A DNA stretch of 64,000 bases from Sphingomonas sp. CCH9-E2 (GCF_001557215.1 NZ_LSJM01000104.1:1-64000); one strand, 5' to 3'; positions 51,717-59,971 are shown, numbered from the stretch's first letter. Numbers and translations: made by a program. The notes: a model not told the origin generated them from the sequence alone.

Positions 51717-53411
51717 ATGAACCCGACAGTCATCCGACCCAGCGTGAGCCCGAAGACTATCACCAAAGTCACGCGCCTCTTTAACGGCACCATCGGCGAT
51801 ATCCTCGGCGAGCTCCTCCAGAACAGTCGCCGCGCTGGCGCATCCCGGATCGATATCGCCTGCTGCGCCGATCAGGACGGAGCGCGATTGACCCTTGTCG
51901 ATGATGGAACCGGGGTCGCCGATCCCCAGACCATGATTGCGCTGGGGGATTCGGGCTGGAGCCAGCACATCCATGAGGCCGAAGACCCGGCAGGCATGGG
52001 TGTCTTCAGCCTGGCGGGCAAGGACACCCGGATCAGCTCACGTCATGGCGGTGCCGACACCGGATGGTCGGTGCATGTCCCCGCGGATGGCTGGACCGGC
52101 GCGAAGGACATTGCCGTGGTGCCCCTTGCTCGCCCGGTTGGCACGACCATCACCTTCCTGATGCCCGGAGTGAGTGAGCAGACGACCGAGCGGATTCTGC
52201 GCGAGGTCGCGAAGTTCTATCCGCTGCCGGTCTTCTTCAATGGCGCGCAAGTGCCGCGCGAGGACTTTCTCGCCAAGGCGATCTACATCGCCGAATGGAA
52301 CGGCAGCCAGATCGGGGTGTTCGAGGGGCGCGAATACAACCAGGATCCCACCACGAACTTCCATGGCATGGTGCTCACCCGCAAGCTTGCCAGCGTCTCG
52401 GAAAGCCTTGGCGGCAAGACCTACCATGCCCGGCTCGATATCGGGGCCACCCCGGGCCTTGCCCTTGTGCTGCCGGCGCGCAAGGAATTCGTCGAGAACG
52501 CCGCATTTGCGGCGCTGCAGACAGCGTGCAAGCGCACGATCTATGCCGCGCTGGCGCACAGAGGCCAGCACCGGCTTTCCTTCGAGAACTGGAAGGAAGC
52601 GCGCGATCTGGGGGTCGCCCTGCCGGAGGCCGACCCCTGCCTGCCCCGCTGGCATGCGGCCATCGCGGAGAGCGACAACGTCAATGTCGAGTATGAGGAA
52701 GTCGCAGCAGGTGCGGACACGATCCTTGTCGCGGATCTTGAGCCCGATATTGCACAGGGACTGGAGCGCGCGCTGCGCGAGCACCCCTTGCGAGCGCACC
52801 TCGTCGAGAACCATCCTGCCTACGCTGGCTATGGCTGGTATGACGCGCTGCATCAGCTCGGAAACGTGCGCTTCTATGTTGCTGCCGGGGAGCAGGGCCA
52901 CGTCATCGCCGAGAACGGCAGCTTCCCGCCGCTCAATGACCATGTGCGTGCAGAGACGATCGAACTGAGGTTCTGTGTCTCCCACCGCGCCAGCGAAACG
53001 CAGCGCGAGGAACGGATCCCGGCAGATGTGGCCTTTGTCGTGGGCGAGGATGGCTGGTACAGCGGTGTCGATCAGATCCGCATCGCTTATGTGCTGGGTC
53101 CGGCGCTGACCCCCGAAACGCTGGTCGATCTGATCGAGAACGTCTGTTTCTGCGCGAGCGACGACAGCGAGGCCGACTCCTGGGACACCCAGCACGAGCA
53201 CTTCTTGCGCGATGCGCGCGAACTCGCGGCCCGGGTGCTGCTCGGCGAGGACGAGGCCATCGCGGCGCGCATCCGCGACACGCTCGCCGGCATCCTGTGG
53301 GTCATTCCCAAGGATCGGCAGGTCGCCATTACCGTCGCCCCGGGGACCGCGATCGATGTTCAGCTATCCGCTTGTTGCCTCCTGGATCGGGACGAGACCT
53401 CCAATGCATGA
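51717..53411 (+). CDS. GHKL (Hsp90/MutL-like) ATPase domain protein
   Basis: A 564-residue protein with an N-terminal GHKL ATPase fold: the N-box helix GDILGELLQNSRRAGASRIDI near residues 26-46, DDGTGVADP near residue 62, and the lid glycines DPAGMGVFSLAGKD near residue 84. Hsp90, MutL and histidine-kinase relatives share these motifs; none of their other domains are obvious in the remaining 430 residues. It probably binds ATP and changes conformation, but its partner is unknown. The stop overlaps a DUF3768 gene by 8 nt. Confidence 0.82.
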   Translation: MNPTVIRPSVSPKTITKVTRLFNGTIGDILGELLQNSRRAGASRIDIACCADQDGARLTLVDDGTGVADPQTMIALGDSGWSQHIHEAEDPAGMGVFSLAGKDTRISSRHGGADTGWSVHVPADGWTGAKDIAVVPLARPVGTTITFLMPGVSEQTTERILREVAKFYPLPVFFNGAQVPREDFLAKAIYIAEWNGSQIGVFEGREYNQDPTTNFHGMVLTRKLASVSESLGGKTYHARLDIGATPGLALVLPARKEFVENAAFAALQTACKRTIYAALAHRGQHRLSFENWKEARDLGVALPEADPCLPRWHAAIAESDNVNVEYEEVAAGADTILVADLEPDIAQGLERALREHPLRAHLVENHPAYAGYGWYDALHQLGNVRFYVAAGEQGHVIAENGSFPPLNDHVRAETIELRFCVSHRASETQREERIPADVAFVVGEDGWYSGVDQIRIAYVLGPALTPETLVDLIENVCFCASDDSEADSWDTQHEHFLRDARELAARVLLGEDEAIAARIRDTLAGILWVIPKDRQVAITVAPGTAIDVQLSACCLLDRDETSNA

Positions 53412-53775
53412 CACATCCGACATCTCTTGCGCACGGCAACGCACCGAGCACATCGCGCAGCTCAATGATGCAGCGCGTCAGGGCCGTGACCGCACGGCCC
53501 GCATCGTCATGACATCCGGGCTGCTTGCAGAACTCGGCGGCGACACCGCGGCAGACAGCATGATGGCCCAGGCTCGGTTGATGGCCGCTCTGCGCCATTG
53601 CACCTTCGCCCCGGATTCGCCCGAGCGAGACTTTGCAAGCATGGATGTCGATGGCATCAAGGTGCTGATGAAAGTCGATTATTACGACACCGAACTGGCG
53701 TTCGGGTCAGAGGATCCGGCCAATCCAGCGATGACACGGCGCGTCGTCACGCTGATGCGGCCTGCGGACTACTGA
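53404..53775 (+). CDS. DUF3768 family protein
   Basis: A 123-residue protein matching the DUF3768 pattern: AQLNDAARQGRDRTARIVMTSGLLAEL, FAPDSPERDFASMDVDGIKVLMKVDYYDTELAFGSEDPANP and TRRVVTLMRPADY. The family is small, soluble and of unknown function, common on alphaproteobacterial plasmids. The ATG at 53404 lies inside the GHKL ATPase stop region (8-nt overlap), so the two are translationally coupled. Confidence 0.85.
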   Translation: MHDTSDISCARQRTEHIAQLNDAARQGRDRTARIVMTSGLLAELGGDTAADSMMAQARLMAALRHCTFAPDSPERDFASMDVDGIKVLMKVDYYDTELAFGSEDPANPAMTRRVVTLMRPADY

Positions 53776-53848
53776 TCATTGTGAGGGACAGGCATATCGC
53801 TGCGTCACCCGGCAGCCGCCCAAAACCTGATGGGGAGGTAAAAAGCGC

Positions 53849-54196
53849 ATGAGCAGACACAAAGTACCGCTTCGTGACGGGGTTGCGGCGGCAAGTGCCT
53901 ATGTTGGCTGGGACCGCCCCTTGCAGACATACTTTGCGCAGGTTCTGAGCGCGCCTGACGAGGACGGGGAGGAGACCGAACTCGTGTGGGTCGGCACTGC
54001 CTTCGGCGAGCTGCCCCGCGCGGTTGACGCAATCCGCGTACTCGAACCCTACTGCCAGATCGAGGCAAGTCTTGCCGCACAGCTAGAGATCGACAGGATG
54101 GCATGCCTCGCCACGCGCGACGGACCCAATCAGCTCGAAGCCAAGGCTTTCATGGCGCGTGTCAGCCAGATCAAGGACACCGAGCCGGAAGCTTAG
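53849..54196 (+). CDS. conserved hypothetical plasmid protein, 115 aa
   Basis: Not recognised. The product starts SRHKVPLRDGVAAASAYVGWDRPLQTYFAQVLS and is a compact acidic protein without membrane segments. GGGGAGG (53833-53839) is a strong ribosome binding site before the ATG. It lies between DUF3768 and DUF736 genes in a row of same-strand plasmid genes. The 200 bp after it, up to leader 6, hold no clear gene. Confidence 0.6.
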   Translation: MSRHKVPLRDGVAAASAYVGWDRPLQTYFAQVLSAPDEDGEETELVWVGTAFGELPRAVDAIRVLEPYCQIEASLAAQLEIDRMACLATRDGPNQLEAKAFMARVSQIKDTEPEA

Positions 54197-54331
54197 GTCG
54201 GCACGGACCGCGCATGGCTCGAAGCAGGGCCGGTTCATCTCCAAACCACACATCGAGGCTCCTCAGCCCTCTGGGCTGGACAGGATGACGCGCGCCTGCG
54301 GTGGCTGGCGCACGGGCCGGGCCACGGGCCC

Positions 54332-54398
54332 GGAGGAGAGGGGGGATGGGAGAAGGTGTTCCGGACAAGGGGTTCGGACAGCATCAGGAGAATGTGAC
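54332..54398 (+). promoter_or_regulatory. polypurine/hairpin leader 6 (DUF736 gene)
   Basis: Purine run with core AGGGGGGA (54339-54346). An imperfect stem TGTTCCG/CGGACA (about 54357-54380, one bulged T) follows, then GCATCAGGAG, the same Shine-Dalgarno context as leaders 1 and 2, and ATG at 54399. Confidence 0.5.
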
Positions 54399-54899
54399 AT
54401 GAACATCGGCACCCTCAAGGCCAACGCAGAAGGCGTTCACATCGGCCGCATCACCACCCTGACCTTCAGCGCAACGGTTGCTCTGCGGGCCTTCGAATCC
54501 AGCAATGAGCGCGCACCCAAGTTCGACCTTATGGCGCTCTCGGCGGACCGCCGCAGCTGGGTCAAGATCGGCGCGCTGTGGGAATACTCGTCGAACGAGA
54601 CCGGTGAATGCTTCCTGTCGGGCCAGATCGACGATCCCAGCCTCTCGGCGCCGATCCCGGTCGCCATGTTCCAGCAGAACGACGGCAGCTTCAATGTCGC
54701 CTGGCGGCGTTCGAAGCCCAAGGCGTCGCTCGACGGCTTCGGCAGCGAGAGCGAAGGCGCCCTGCCGCCGCTCACCGCCACCGGCGACGAACCGGCCAGC
54801 GACCGCAGCGTTGACAGCGCCGCTGCCACCGGCGACGGTCTGGGCGAAAGCACCGCTCCGGCACCCAAGGGCAAGACGCGCGTGAGCGTCGACGCCTGA
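54399..54899 (+). CDS. DUF736 family protein
   Basis: A 166-residue protein whose first 105 residues match DUF736: NIGTLKANAEGVHIGRITTLTFSATVAL, APKFDLMALSADRRSWVKIGALWEYSS and FLSGQIDDPSLSAPIPVAMF. The last 60 residues are an Ala/Ser/Pro-rich extension, longer than usual for the family. DUF736 proteins are widespread beside conjugation and accessory genes in Alphaproteobacteria; their function is unknown. Confidence 0.87.
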   Translation: MNIGTLKANAEGVHIGRITTLTFSATVALRAFESSNERAPKFDLMALSADRRSWVKIGALWEYSSNETGECFLSGQIDDPSLSAPIPVAMFQQNDGSFNVAWRRSKPKASLDGFGSESEGALPPLTATGDEPASDRSVDSAAATGDGLGESTAPAPKGKTRVSVDA

Positions 54900-55041
54900 C
54901 CGGGACAAGCCCCCCGTGACCGGTGCCGCGACCCGCGCCGGTCACATCGGGAAGGCCCGTCCGCGCATTTGTCGCGGGCGGGCCTTTTCTTTTGCCCGCT
55001 GCTGTCGGGCTTGGCAGAACTGCTGAAGGAACTCGGCCCAC

Positions 55042-55083
55042 AAGAGGGAAGGGGGAGGTGCCGTTCGAGCAAAGGAGGCTTGA
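55042..55083 (+). promoter_or_regulatory. polypurine/hairpin leader 7 (SD in loop)
   Basis: Core AGGGGGA (55050-55056); TTCGAGC (55064-55070) pairs with GCTTGAA (55078-55084), one G-U pair. The loop is exactly AAAGGAG (55071-55077), a consensus Shine-Dalgarno. The last stem base is the A of the ATG at 55084. Confidence 0.64.
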
Positions 55084-55599
55084 ATGGCACAGACAAACTG
55101 GACTCTCGATCTTGGCGGGGCTCCGTGGAACGAAGACTGCGCGCAGATCGGCCACACCCTAAACTTCGACCTCGTGAATACTGCCGAAGCCATGCTCTAC
55201 AGGGCTGCGCTGATCGCGGTAGCTGGCTTCCCGCCTGCCGGCATCACCTTGCGGATCAAGGCCAACGCCCATGACTTCGGAACCTACCGGACGGTCGAGG
55301 CGCGCATCGACGACGACCAGGACGATGGCAGCCATGCCAGCTATCTCGAGACCCTCGAGATCGGCATCGCCTTCTGGCATCAGGCCGGGTTCGCACCGCC
55401 TGAATTTAGCAAGCTGACGGCCAGCGATCAGCTTGTGAGTTTCGTCGTGGATGCCGTCGCAAGCGCGCTGCGGATCACACGGCCGAGCACCACCGGGGCA
55501 TTCTTTCCAGAATCCTCCGGGCCGATCCATCGCAACCTCACCGCAGCCTTTCCGGAAGCGGCACAGCGCGCCTTTTCCGAAGGGGCCGTGCCATGCTGA
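55084..55599 (+). CDS. conserved hypothetical plasmid protein, 171 aa
   Basis: Not recognised. It begins AQTNWTLDLGGAPWNEDCAQIGHTLNFD and continues with an alpha/beta body; no signal peptide or membrane helix. The ATG at 55084 follows the loop-displayed AAAGGAG. The 3' end overlaps the next gene by 7 nt, so the two are coupled. Confidence 0.62.
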   Translation: MAQTNWTLDLGGAPWNEDCAQIGHTLNFDLVNTAEAMLYRAALIAVAGFPPAGITLRIKANAHDFGTYRTVEARIDDDQDDGSHASYLETLEIGIAFWHQAGFAPPEFSKLTASDQLVSFVVDAVASALRITRPSTTGAFFPESSGPIHRNLTAAFPEAAQRAFSEGAVPC

Positions 55600-55964
55600 C
55601 CGACAGCGAGCGCTTCGCCTTCAGCGCCTGGCGAATCCATGCCTTCGCCTCGACGGGCAATGCCTACGACGCCGTGCAGACCGACGAGACTATTGCTGCT
55701 GGGGATACGCTGCTCATCCTCGATGAGAGGGTTGTCGGTGTCGCGATGACCTGGCCGTTTGCTATCACCGCAGAGCCGGGCAAGCTTCACGCGGTCTGTG
55801 AGCCATGCGCTGGTGAAACCCTTGGGCACATTGAAACGGCGCTAGATGTTCCAGACGGGTCAATCGCGCGAGCCTGCCGCCTCGCACGGACACTGGGCTT
55901 TGCGATTGATGCGGGCCTCGTCCCCTTGTTGCCTGAGCTGCTGGCGGCAGAGGTGGACGGCTAG
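55593..55964 (+). CDS. conserved hypothetical plasmid protein, 123 aa
   Basis: Not recognised. The product (LTDSERFAFSAWRIHAFASTGNAYDAVQTDETIAAGD) is a small soluble protein with two cysteines in AVCEPCAGE near residue 71. It begins inside the preceding gene and ends 76 nt before the Phd-type antitoxin. Confidence 0.6.
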   Translation: MLTDSERFAFSAWRIHAFASTGNAYDAVQTDETIAAGDTLLILDERVVGVAMTWPFAITAEPGKLHAVCEPCAGETLGHIETALDVPDGSIARACRLARTLGFAIDAGLVPLLPELLAAEVDG

Positions 55965-55989
55965 CGCGGCAAGCGTCGCCACAGAAATC

Positions 55990-56019
55990 TTGCTATTTTG
56001 GCAATAATTGCTATTTTGG
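55990..56019 (+). promoter_or_regulatory. direct-repeat operator of the Phd-type antitoxin
   Basis: TTGCTATTTTGG occurs twice, perfectly, at 55990-56001 and 56008-56019, start-to-start 18 bp. It lies 20 bp before the antitoxin ATG. Phd/YefM antitoxins autoregulate through repeated sites, so this is a likely operator. Confidence 0.65.
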
Positions 56020-56039
56020 TGCCAAGAGGAGATACCACC

Positions 56040-56342
56040 ATGCCAGCGACGGCGAATGAGCACCCCAGGATTCCCCTGACCCGGTTTCACAACAACACCG
56101 GCGAGTTCCTTGATCTCGCAACCAAACAGCCGGTCGTCCTCACCAGCCATGGGCGCGAGCGACATGTCATCGCAGATAGCGAATATTTCCGCCATCTTGA
56201 ACAGGCAGCACGCGGTGTGATCGCCGGCCACATGAATATCGAAGCTGTCGCTTCGTCCGACATGACCGAAGCCGATCGCAAGGCTTTCGCTAATGCACGG
56301 CCTTCGGCCAGTGAACTCGCCAATGACCGCTGGGAAGACTGA
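56040..56342 (+). CDS. Phd/YefM-type antitoxin
   Basis: A 100-residue antitoxin. Residues 8-55 fit the Phd/YefM fold (PRIPLTRFHNNTGEFLDLATKQPVVLTSHGRERHVIADSEYF), with a helical acidic C-terminus that would block the toxin. AGAGGAG precedes the ATG at 56040. The gene overlaps the downstream toxin-like gene by 20 nt. Confidence 0.85.
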   Translation: MPATANEHPRIPLTRFHNNTGEFLDLATKQPVVLTSHGRERHVIADSEYFRHLEQAARGVIAGHMNIEAVASSDMTEADRKAFANARPSASELANDRWED

Positions 56343-56727
56343 CCGCCCCGCCGCAGGCCATATCCTCCGATACGTCTATCTCTTCGAGGAAGAGCAGAGA
56401 CGGGGCCGCGACGAAGGCGTCAAGGAACGCTTTGTCGTCGTCGTTGGTGTGGAAGGGTCACGCTACCTGGTCGCGGCGATCACGACCAAGGGCGAGGGGC
56501 GCAAGAACGCTGTCGCAATCCCCGATGAGATCGCACGCGCAGCCGGGCTCGCTCCGGGCAGCGCCATTGTCGTTTCGGAATTCAACCGGTTCACCTGGCC
56601 CGGGTTCGACATCAGACCCCTGATGAAGCAGCCCGGGTACATTGCCGGACGACTCCCACCGCGGTTCACGGCAAAGACCATCGATGCCATCGCAGCCTGG
56701 GGCGCCGCTGCCGTCGATCGCGATTGA
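56323..56727 (+). CDS. putative PemK-like toxin
   Basis: A 134-residue protein downstream of and overlapping the antitoxin, starting at ATG 56323. The segment AGHILRYVYLFEEEQRRGRDEGVKERFVVVVGVEGSRYLVAAITTK has the beta-hairpin layout of PemK/MazF-like proteins. It is less typical than known toxins, so toxin identity rests partly on position. It is probably a ribosome- or mRNA-targeting endonuclease if the family call is right. Confidence 0.62.
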   Translation: MTAGKTDRPAAGHILRYVYLFEEEQRRGRDEGVKERFVVVVGVEGSRYLVAAITTKGEGRKNAVAIPDEIARAAGLAPGSAIVVSEFNRFTWPGFDIRPLMKQPGYIAGRLPPRFTAKTIDAIAAWGAAAVDRD

Positions 56728-57203
56728 TTGCCGCAACGCAGAGACAGGCAGCCCCCTTGGAGCCATGTCTGACCCCGCATCAAGGCCAGTATGGCGGCAA
56801 CTTCGGGGATCGGCACCCCAGGTAGCCAAAATCGGGTCTTCCGGACGACAGCCACAAAGAGTCTATTCGCTCCCTAAAATCGGTGAGGACGGGCGATCGA
56901 TCCTGCGATCATCACCGTCGACAGCAAGCTCCTGCGAGCCGAGACGCGGCGAGGTCGATGTCCAGGCGTGCGATAAGCTCCTGTGCCAACAGCACGTCCG
57001 CCGCCCAGTGCCCCTGCCTCTCTGGTCGAGCTTAGGGCCAACCTGCAGAAATGCGAGCCGTGTTGCCCGGCAAGCCGGGCTGCCCGCACCATCTCGCTTT
57101 CTGAGGTTTCCCGCGCGCCGCAGCGCGCGGTGTCCCAGCTCTCTCGCCGAGGCTCGATAAGGGCACCGGCGGACGAGCCGTCGGCACCAAGGAGGCTCAT
57201 GCA
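56728..57203. other. non-coding region upstream of ssb with two strong hairpins
   Basis: About 475 bp without a convincing gene; long frames here on either strand have no coherent family pattern. Two perfect GC-rich hairpins lie near the ssb end: GCCCGGC (57065-57071) with GCCGGGC (57074-57080), and CGCGCGC (57112-57118) with GCGCGCG (57123-57129). They could regulate ssb or act as single-strand structures in transfer or replication (inference). Confidence 0.5.
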
Positions 57204-57539
57204 ATGAACATCGTCAACCTCGTCGGCCGTCTCGCCAAGGATCCCGTTGCCCGCGACCGCAGCGACACCCGCATCACCGAACTGATCCTCGTGACCGAGC
57301 GTCCGGTCATCCGCGACGGCAAGGTCCAGAAGGATCCGGGAACCGGCTACCCGGTCAAGGATGCAGAATTCCACAAGGTCACCGTCTTCAATGGCCTCGG
57401 GCTCCCGCTGCGCCAGCACAAGGCCAAGGGTGACCAACTCGCCGTGACGGGCCGCATCCACTACTCGCGCTGGCAGGACGCCGAAGGCAATGACCGCTAT
57501 GGCTGCGAGATCATCGCCGAGAACGTCGAGTTTCTCTGA
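57204..57539 (+). CDS. ssb: single-stranded DNA-binding protein, tail-less
   Basis: A 111-residue OB-fold protein with the SSB pattern MNIVNLVGRLAKDPVARDRSDTRITELILVTERPV, HKVTVFNGLGLPLRQHKAKGDQLAVTGRIHYSRWQDAEGNDRYGCEIIAENVEFL. AAGGAGG precedes the ATG. It stops right after the OB fold, so it lacks the acidic DDDIPF tail that recruits repair and replication partners. It is probably a plasmid SSB that coats DNA during transfer without engaging host enzymes (inference). Confidence 0.85.
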   Translation: MNIVNLVGRLAKDPVARDRSDTRITELILVTERPVIRDGKVQKDPGTGYPVKDAEFHKVTVFNGLGLPLRQHKAKGDQLAVTGRIHYSRWQDAEGNDRYGCEIIAENVEFL

Positions 57540-57576
57540 CCGGGAGGGGCGGCGCGCAGGCGTCGCCCGAGCCCTT

Positions 57577-57813
57577 TCAGGGGGGCGACAGCTGGACACC
57601 GGTGGCGTCCAGCTTGGTTCCCCGGTGACCGCAGCTGCAGCGCAAGTGCCGCGCGACGATCTCCAGCTTCATCGGGATGGATTTGGCAAAGCATCGGTCT
57701 CGCAGTTTGGCCGCCGGAACGATCACAACGCGGCGGCATGCGAGACATTCAACCTGTGCGTTGAGGCCATGGCGAACCAGATCGGCCACCGTATCGAGAC
57801 GCTTGCTGCCCAT
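57577..57813 (-). CDS. small zinc-ribbon-like protein with an upstream LexA box
   Basis: A 78-residue protein from the ATG at 57813 (a GTG at 57819 is also in frame). Two cysteine pairs, ECLACRR near residue 23 and LRCSCGHRG near residue 58, suggest one zinc ribbon. A GTTC-N7-GTTC element ends 10 bp before the start, so it is likely SOS-controlled. It converges on ssb, 37 nt from the ssb stop. Function is unknown. Confidence 0.62.
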   Translation of the reverse strand: MGSKRLDTVADLVRHGLNAQVECLACRRVVIVPAAKLRDRCFAKSIPMKLEIVARHLRCSCGHRGTKLDATGVQLSPP

Positions 57814-57823
57814 AGCCACGGCA

Positions 57824-57838
57824 GAACATCATAAGAAC
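57824..57838. promoter_or_regulatory. LexA (SOS) box
   Basis: GAAC (57824-57827), seven bases, GAAC (57835-57838), i.e. GTTC-N7-GTTC on the minus strand. It lies between the zinc-ribbon gene and the divergent ribbon-helix-helix gene, close to the former. Confidence 0.7.
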
Positions 57839-57973
57839 ATTAGTTGTCAAGCGTGCTGCGGGGTTGCGCAATCGGCCTGATCAGAAAGACCCGCAAACCG
57901 AATAACAAGACACTTTGCGCCGAAGCAAAAAAGCGCAATAATCCCGCACATTGCAGCTGAGGAGTATGACATC

Positions 57974-58609
57974 ATGGCACTCTTTAGGGTAAATCTCGAC
58001 GAACAGCTCGAGGAGCATCTGGATAACGCAGCCCAGTACCAGCGGCACGATCGATCCGAAATCGTCCGACAAGCGCTGACCGAGTATTTCAGTTCAGCTC
58101 AGAACCACGTCCACGACGACGAAGCCATCTGGGACGAATGGCGCGACTTCTCCCGAACCGTGCTCGACGCACAACAAAAGGCGATCATAGCCGCCATCCG
58201 AACCCTTCCCGATGAGGCATGGGCCTCGCGGAGCGAAACGCTCGATCGCCTAACCAAGGCCATCGAAGACGTCGAATGGGACCAGGGCATTGAGCCGATC
58301 TATGAAATCTTGAGAGAAAAGGTGATCGAAAAATCGCTCGCCTTCGCCACTAACCCCGAGATCGAACCCACCAACCGAAGCTACCCGTTCGCGCCCATCA
58401 TCCGCTTCGACATTGGCTTTGCAACCGATGACCTCTACTCGGTCCGGCTGCCGCTGATCCAGGCATTCTTCCAATACTACTGGGAAGCAGGCGAAGCGGC
58501 TTTCGATGAAATACCAGCCATCTGGGAAGCTGCCAAAGCGCGCATAGATGCTGGCGAAAGGCGCCCCTCAAATGAGGAAGCTGCAGCGGCGCGACGGACC
58601 TCTGGCTAG
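57974..58609 (+). CDS. ribbon-helix-helix (CopG-like) DNA-binding protein with a long C-terminal domain
   Basis: A 211-residue protein. Residues 1-42 (ALFRVNLDEQLEEHLDNAAQYQRHDRSEIVRQALTEYF) are a ribbon-helix-helix domain. The remaining 170 residues are helical and acidic and not recognised. GAGGAG lies just before the ATG. Transcriptional repression is likely; the long domain may sense a ligand or bind a partner. No toxin gene follows directly. Confidence 0.7.
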   Translation: MALFRVNLDEQLEEHLDNAAQYQRHDRSEIVRQALTEYFSSAQNHVHDDEAIWDEWRDFSRTVLDAQQKAIIAAIRTLPDEAWASRSETLDRLTKAIEDVEWDQGIEPIYEILREKVIEKSLAFATNPEIEPTNRSYPFAPIIRFDIGFATDDLYSVRLPLIQAFFQYYWEAGEAAFDEIPAIWEAAKARIDAGERRPSNEEAAAARRTSG

Positions 58610-59067
58610 GAAATGGTGCTCTGGCAAGCGGAGTGGTTGATGTATCATCTTCCGTACGCGCGCCTTGCATGAGGCTACCGTCATGCAAGCGGCCTTGCTT
58701 CAAACTTGGTTGCCCCCTCGCAGGATAAACAGTGGGTGGCGTCTCCCGACCTCTGGCCGGGATCGCGCTCTATTCCGCCCCGTGCGCTGCGGCCCCGTCT
58801 TCACGAAGGCTTCGCGCACCCAAGGCTTCACCGAGCCCCTGAAAGGTCTCGGTCCTTCAGGTGACGATCGCTGACGCATTTGGCCGCTGGCCACGCTTGC
58901 GCGCTGCCGCCTGATGAGCGGCGCTCTCAAGCGGCTCGGGCTGCGCCGGGGCATTGCGTTTCTGATGGCCCGCCGGCTCTCGGTTCCGCCGCTCGCGGCC
59001 GAGTTGCCGCGCGCGATTTCACGTTTCAAACTTCTTCGTTTATCAGACCTTTGAAAGGAGATGAGAT
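58610..59067. other. intergenic region, no gene assigned
   Basis: About 460 bp between the ribbon-helix-helix gene and the HNH-like gene. Reading frames on both strands are present but have no recognisable family or good ribosome binding site. I see no terminator, repeat array or RNA gene. The last 16 bp carry GAAAGGAG for the next gene. Confidence 0.35.
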
Positions 59068-59364
59068 ATGGCCAACGTCAGTGGGTCGGAGCGCAAACGG
59101 CGCAAGAAAACGCGCGAAGAGAATTCCGTTTGCGCACGCTGCAGCATAACGCTTAGCGACGGATGTGCGGACACTCATCATGATTTTGAGCGTGGCGATA
59201 AGCGATACACGGATGAAGCTCATCGACATGCTGTGTGCAAGCCGTGCCATCGAGGCATTCATCAAGTCTTTCCGCAACAAGCCGTCCCTCTTTCCGAGGT
59301 GTTGGCCAAGGAGGCATCAGGTGAGATCAAGATTGCCAGAATCTGCTGTGCGAACTGTGCATAG
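59068..59364 (+). CDS. small Cys/His-rich HNH-like protein
   Basis: A 98-residue protein with an HNH-nuclease-like zinc pattern: CARC at residues 22-25, HHDFERGDKRYTDEAHRHAVCKPCHRGIH at residues 37-65 and two further cysteines at the C-terminus (CCANC). GAAAGGAG is well placed before the ATG. The layout resembles short HNH endonucleases, though the classical catalytic His-Asn-His arrangement is not fully clear, so a non-nuclease zinc protein is possible. Confidence 0.6.
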   Translation: MANVSGSERKRRKKTREENSVCARCSITLSDGCADTHHDFERGDKRYTDEAHRHAVCKPCHRGIHQVFPQQAVPLSEVLAKEASGEIKIARICCANCA

Positions 59365-59485
59365 ACACCGCCGCCGCAGCCATCTCGGCTATTGTCGTTT
59401 CCGCGGCAAACTGCACGAAGCTGCCGGTCTGCTTCAAGTACGGCTCCTGCTCGTCACTTAATGTGGCCCGCCACTGGTATGGACC

Positions 59486-59971
59486 CTATCGGTCCTCCTG
59501 ATCCAGACGGACCGCCTTTTCGATGAAGCCCTGTGGCTCTCTCACGAAATGCGCTGCGTCTGATTGCAGAACCGTCCTGACGACAGCTTCCCTGCTTGGC
59601 TGAATGATCGCACCCTCCGGCGTTGCAAAGACGCAGTCGAGTTGCCGCGCGACGTCGCAGACCCCGCCGACCAAAGGCAAAGAGAGATCTGCCGCGTCGA
59701 AGCGGACCTGGATTTCTTCGATGAATTCGTCATCGAAGCTCACCTGAATGTCGTCCGCAGGTTCGTCACCCCACACCCGGAGACCGGTGTACGATCGCGG
59801 CTTCTCGGGCAGCAGCATGTCGAGTTTTGCGAACAGCGCATCCGCCTTTGCGATGGGCAGTGCCAGAACAACTTCCTCGAGCTGCCCGCGGCTCATCCGT
59901 GCTGCGTGGACCCCTGCGATACGCGCCGCAGAGGCAGGGATGAGGTTGATGACGAACTGCCAGACGGCCAT
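59486..59971 (-). CDS. hypothetical protein, 161 aa, immunity-like composition
   Basis: Not recognised. The product has a helical N-terminus (AVWQFVINLIPASAARIAGVH) and an acidic beta-rich middle (DEPADDIQVSFDDEFIEEIQVRFDAADLSLPLVGGVCDVARQLDC), typical of immunity or binding proteins. It is the only minus-strand gene between 57.9 and 63.2 kb. No cognate toxin is seen. Confidence 0.55.
   Translation of the reverse strand: MAVWQFVINLIPASAARIAGVHAARMSRGQLEEVVLALPIAKADALFAKLDMLLPEKPRSYTGLRVWGDEPADDIQVSFDDEFIEEIQVRFDAADLSLPLVGGVCDVARQLDCVFATPEGAIIQPSREAVVRTVLQSDAAHFVREPQGFIEKAVRLDQEDR

Noticed and set aside
56463..57204. Overlapping frames on both strands between the PemK-like gene and ssb
   Set aside because: They are mutually exclusive, low-complexity and Arg/Ser/Pro-rich as expected for GC-rich non-coding DNA.
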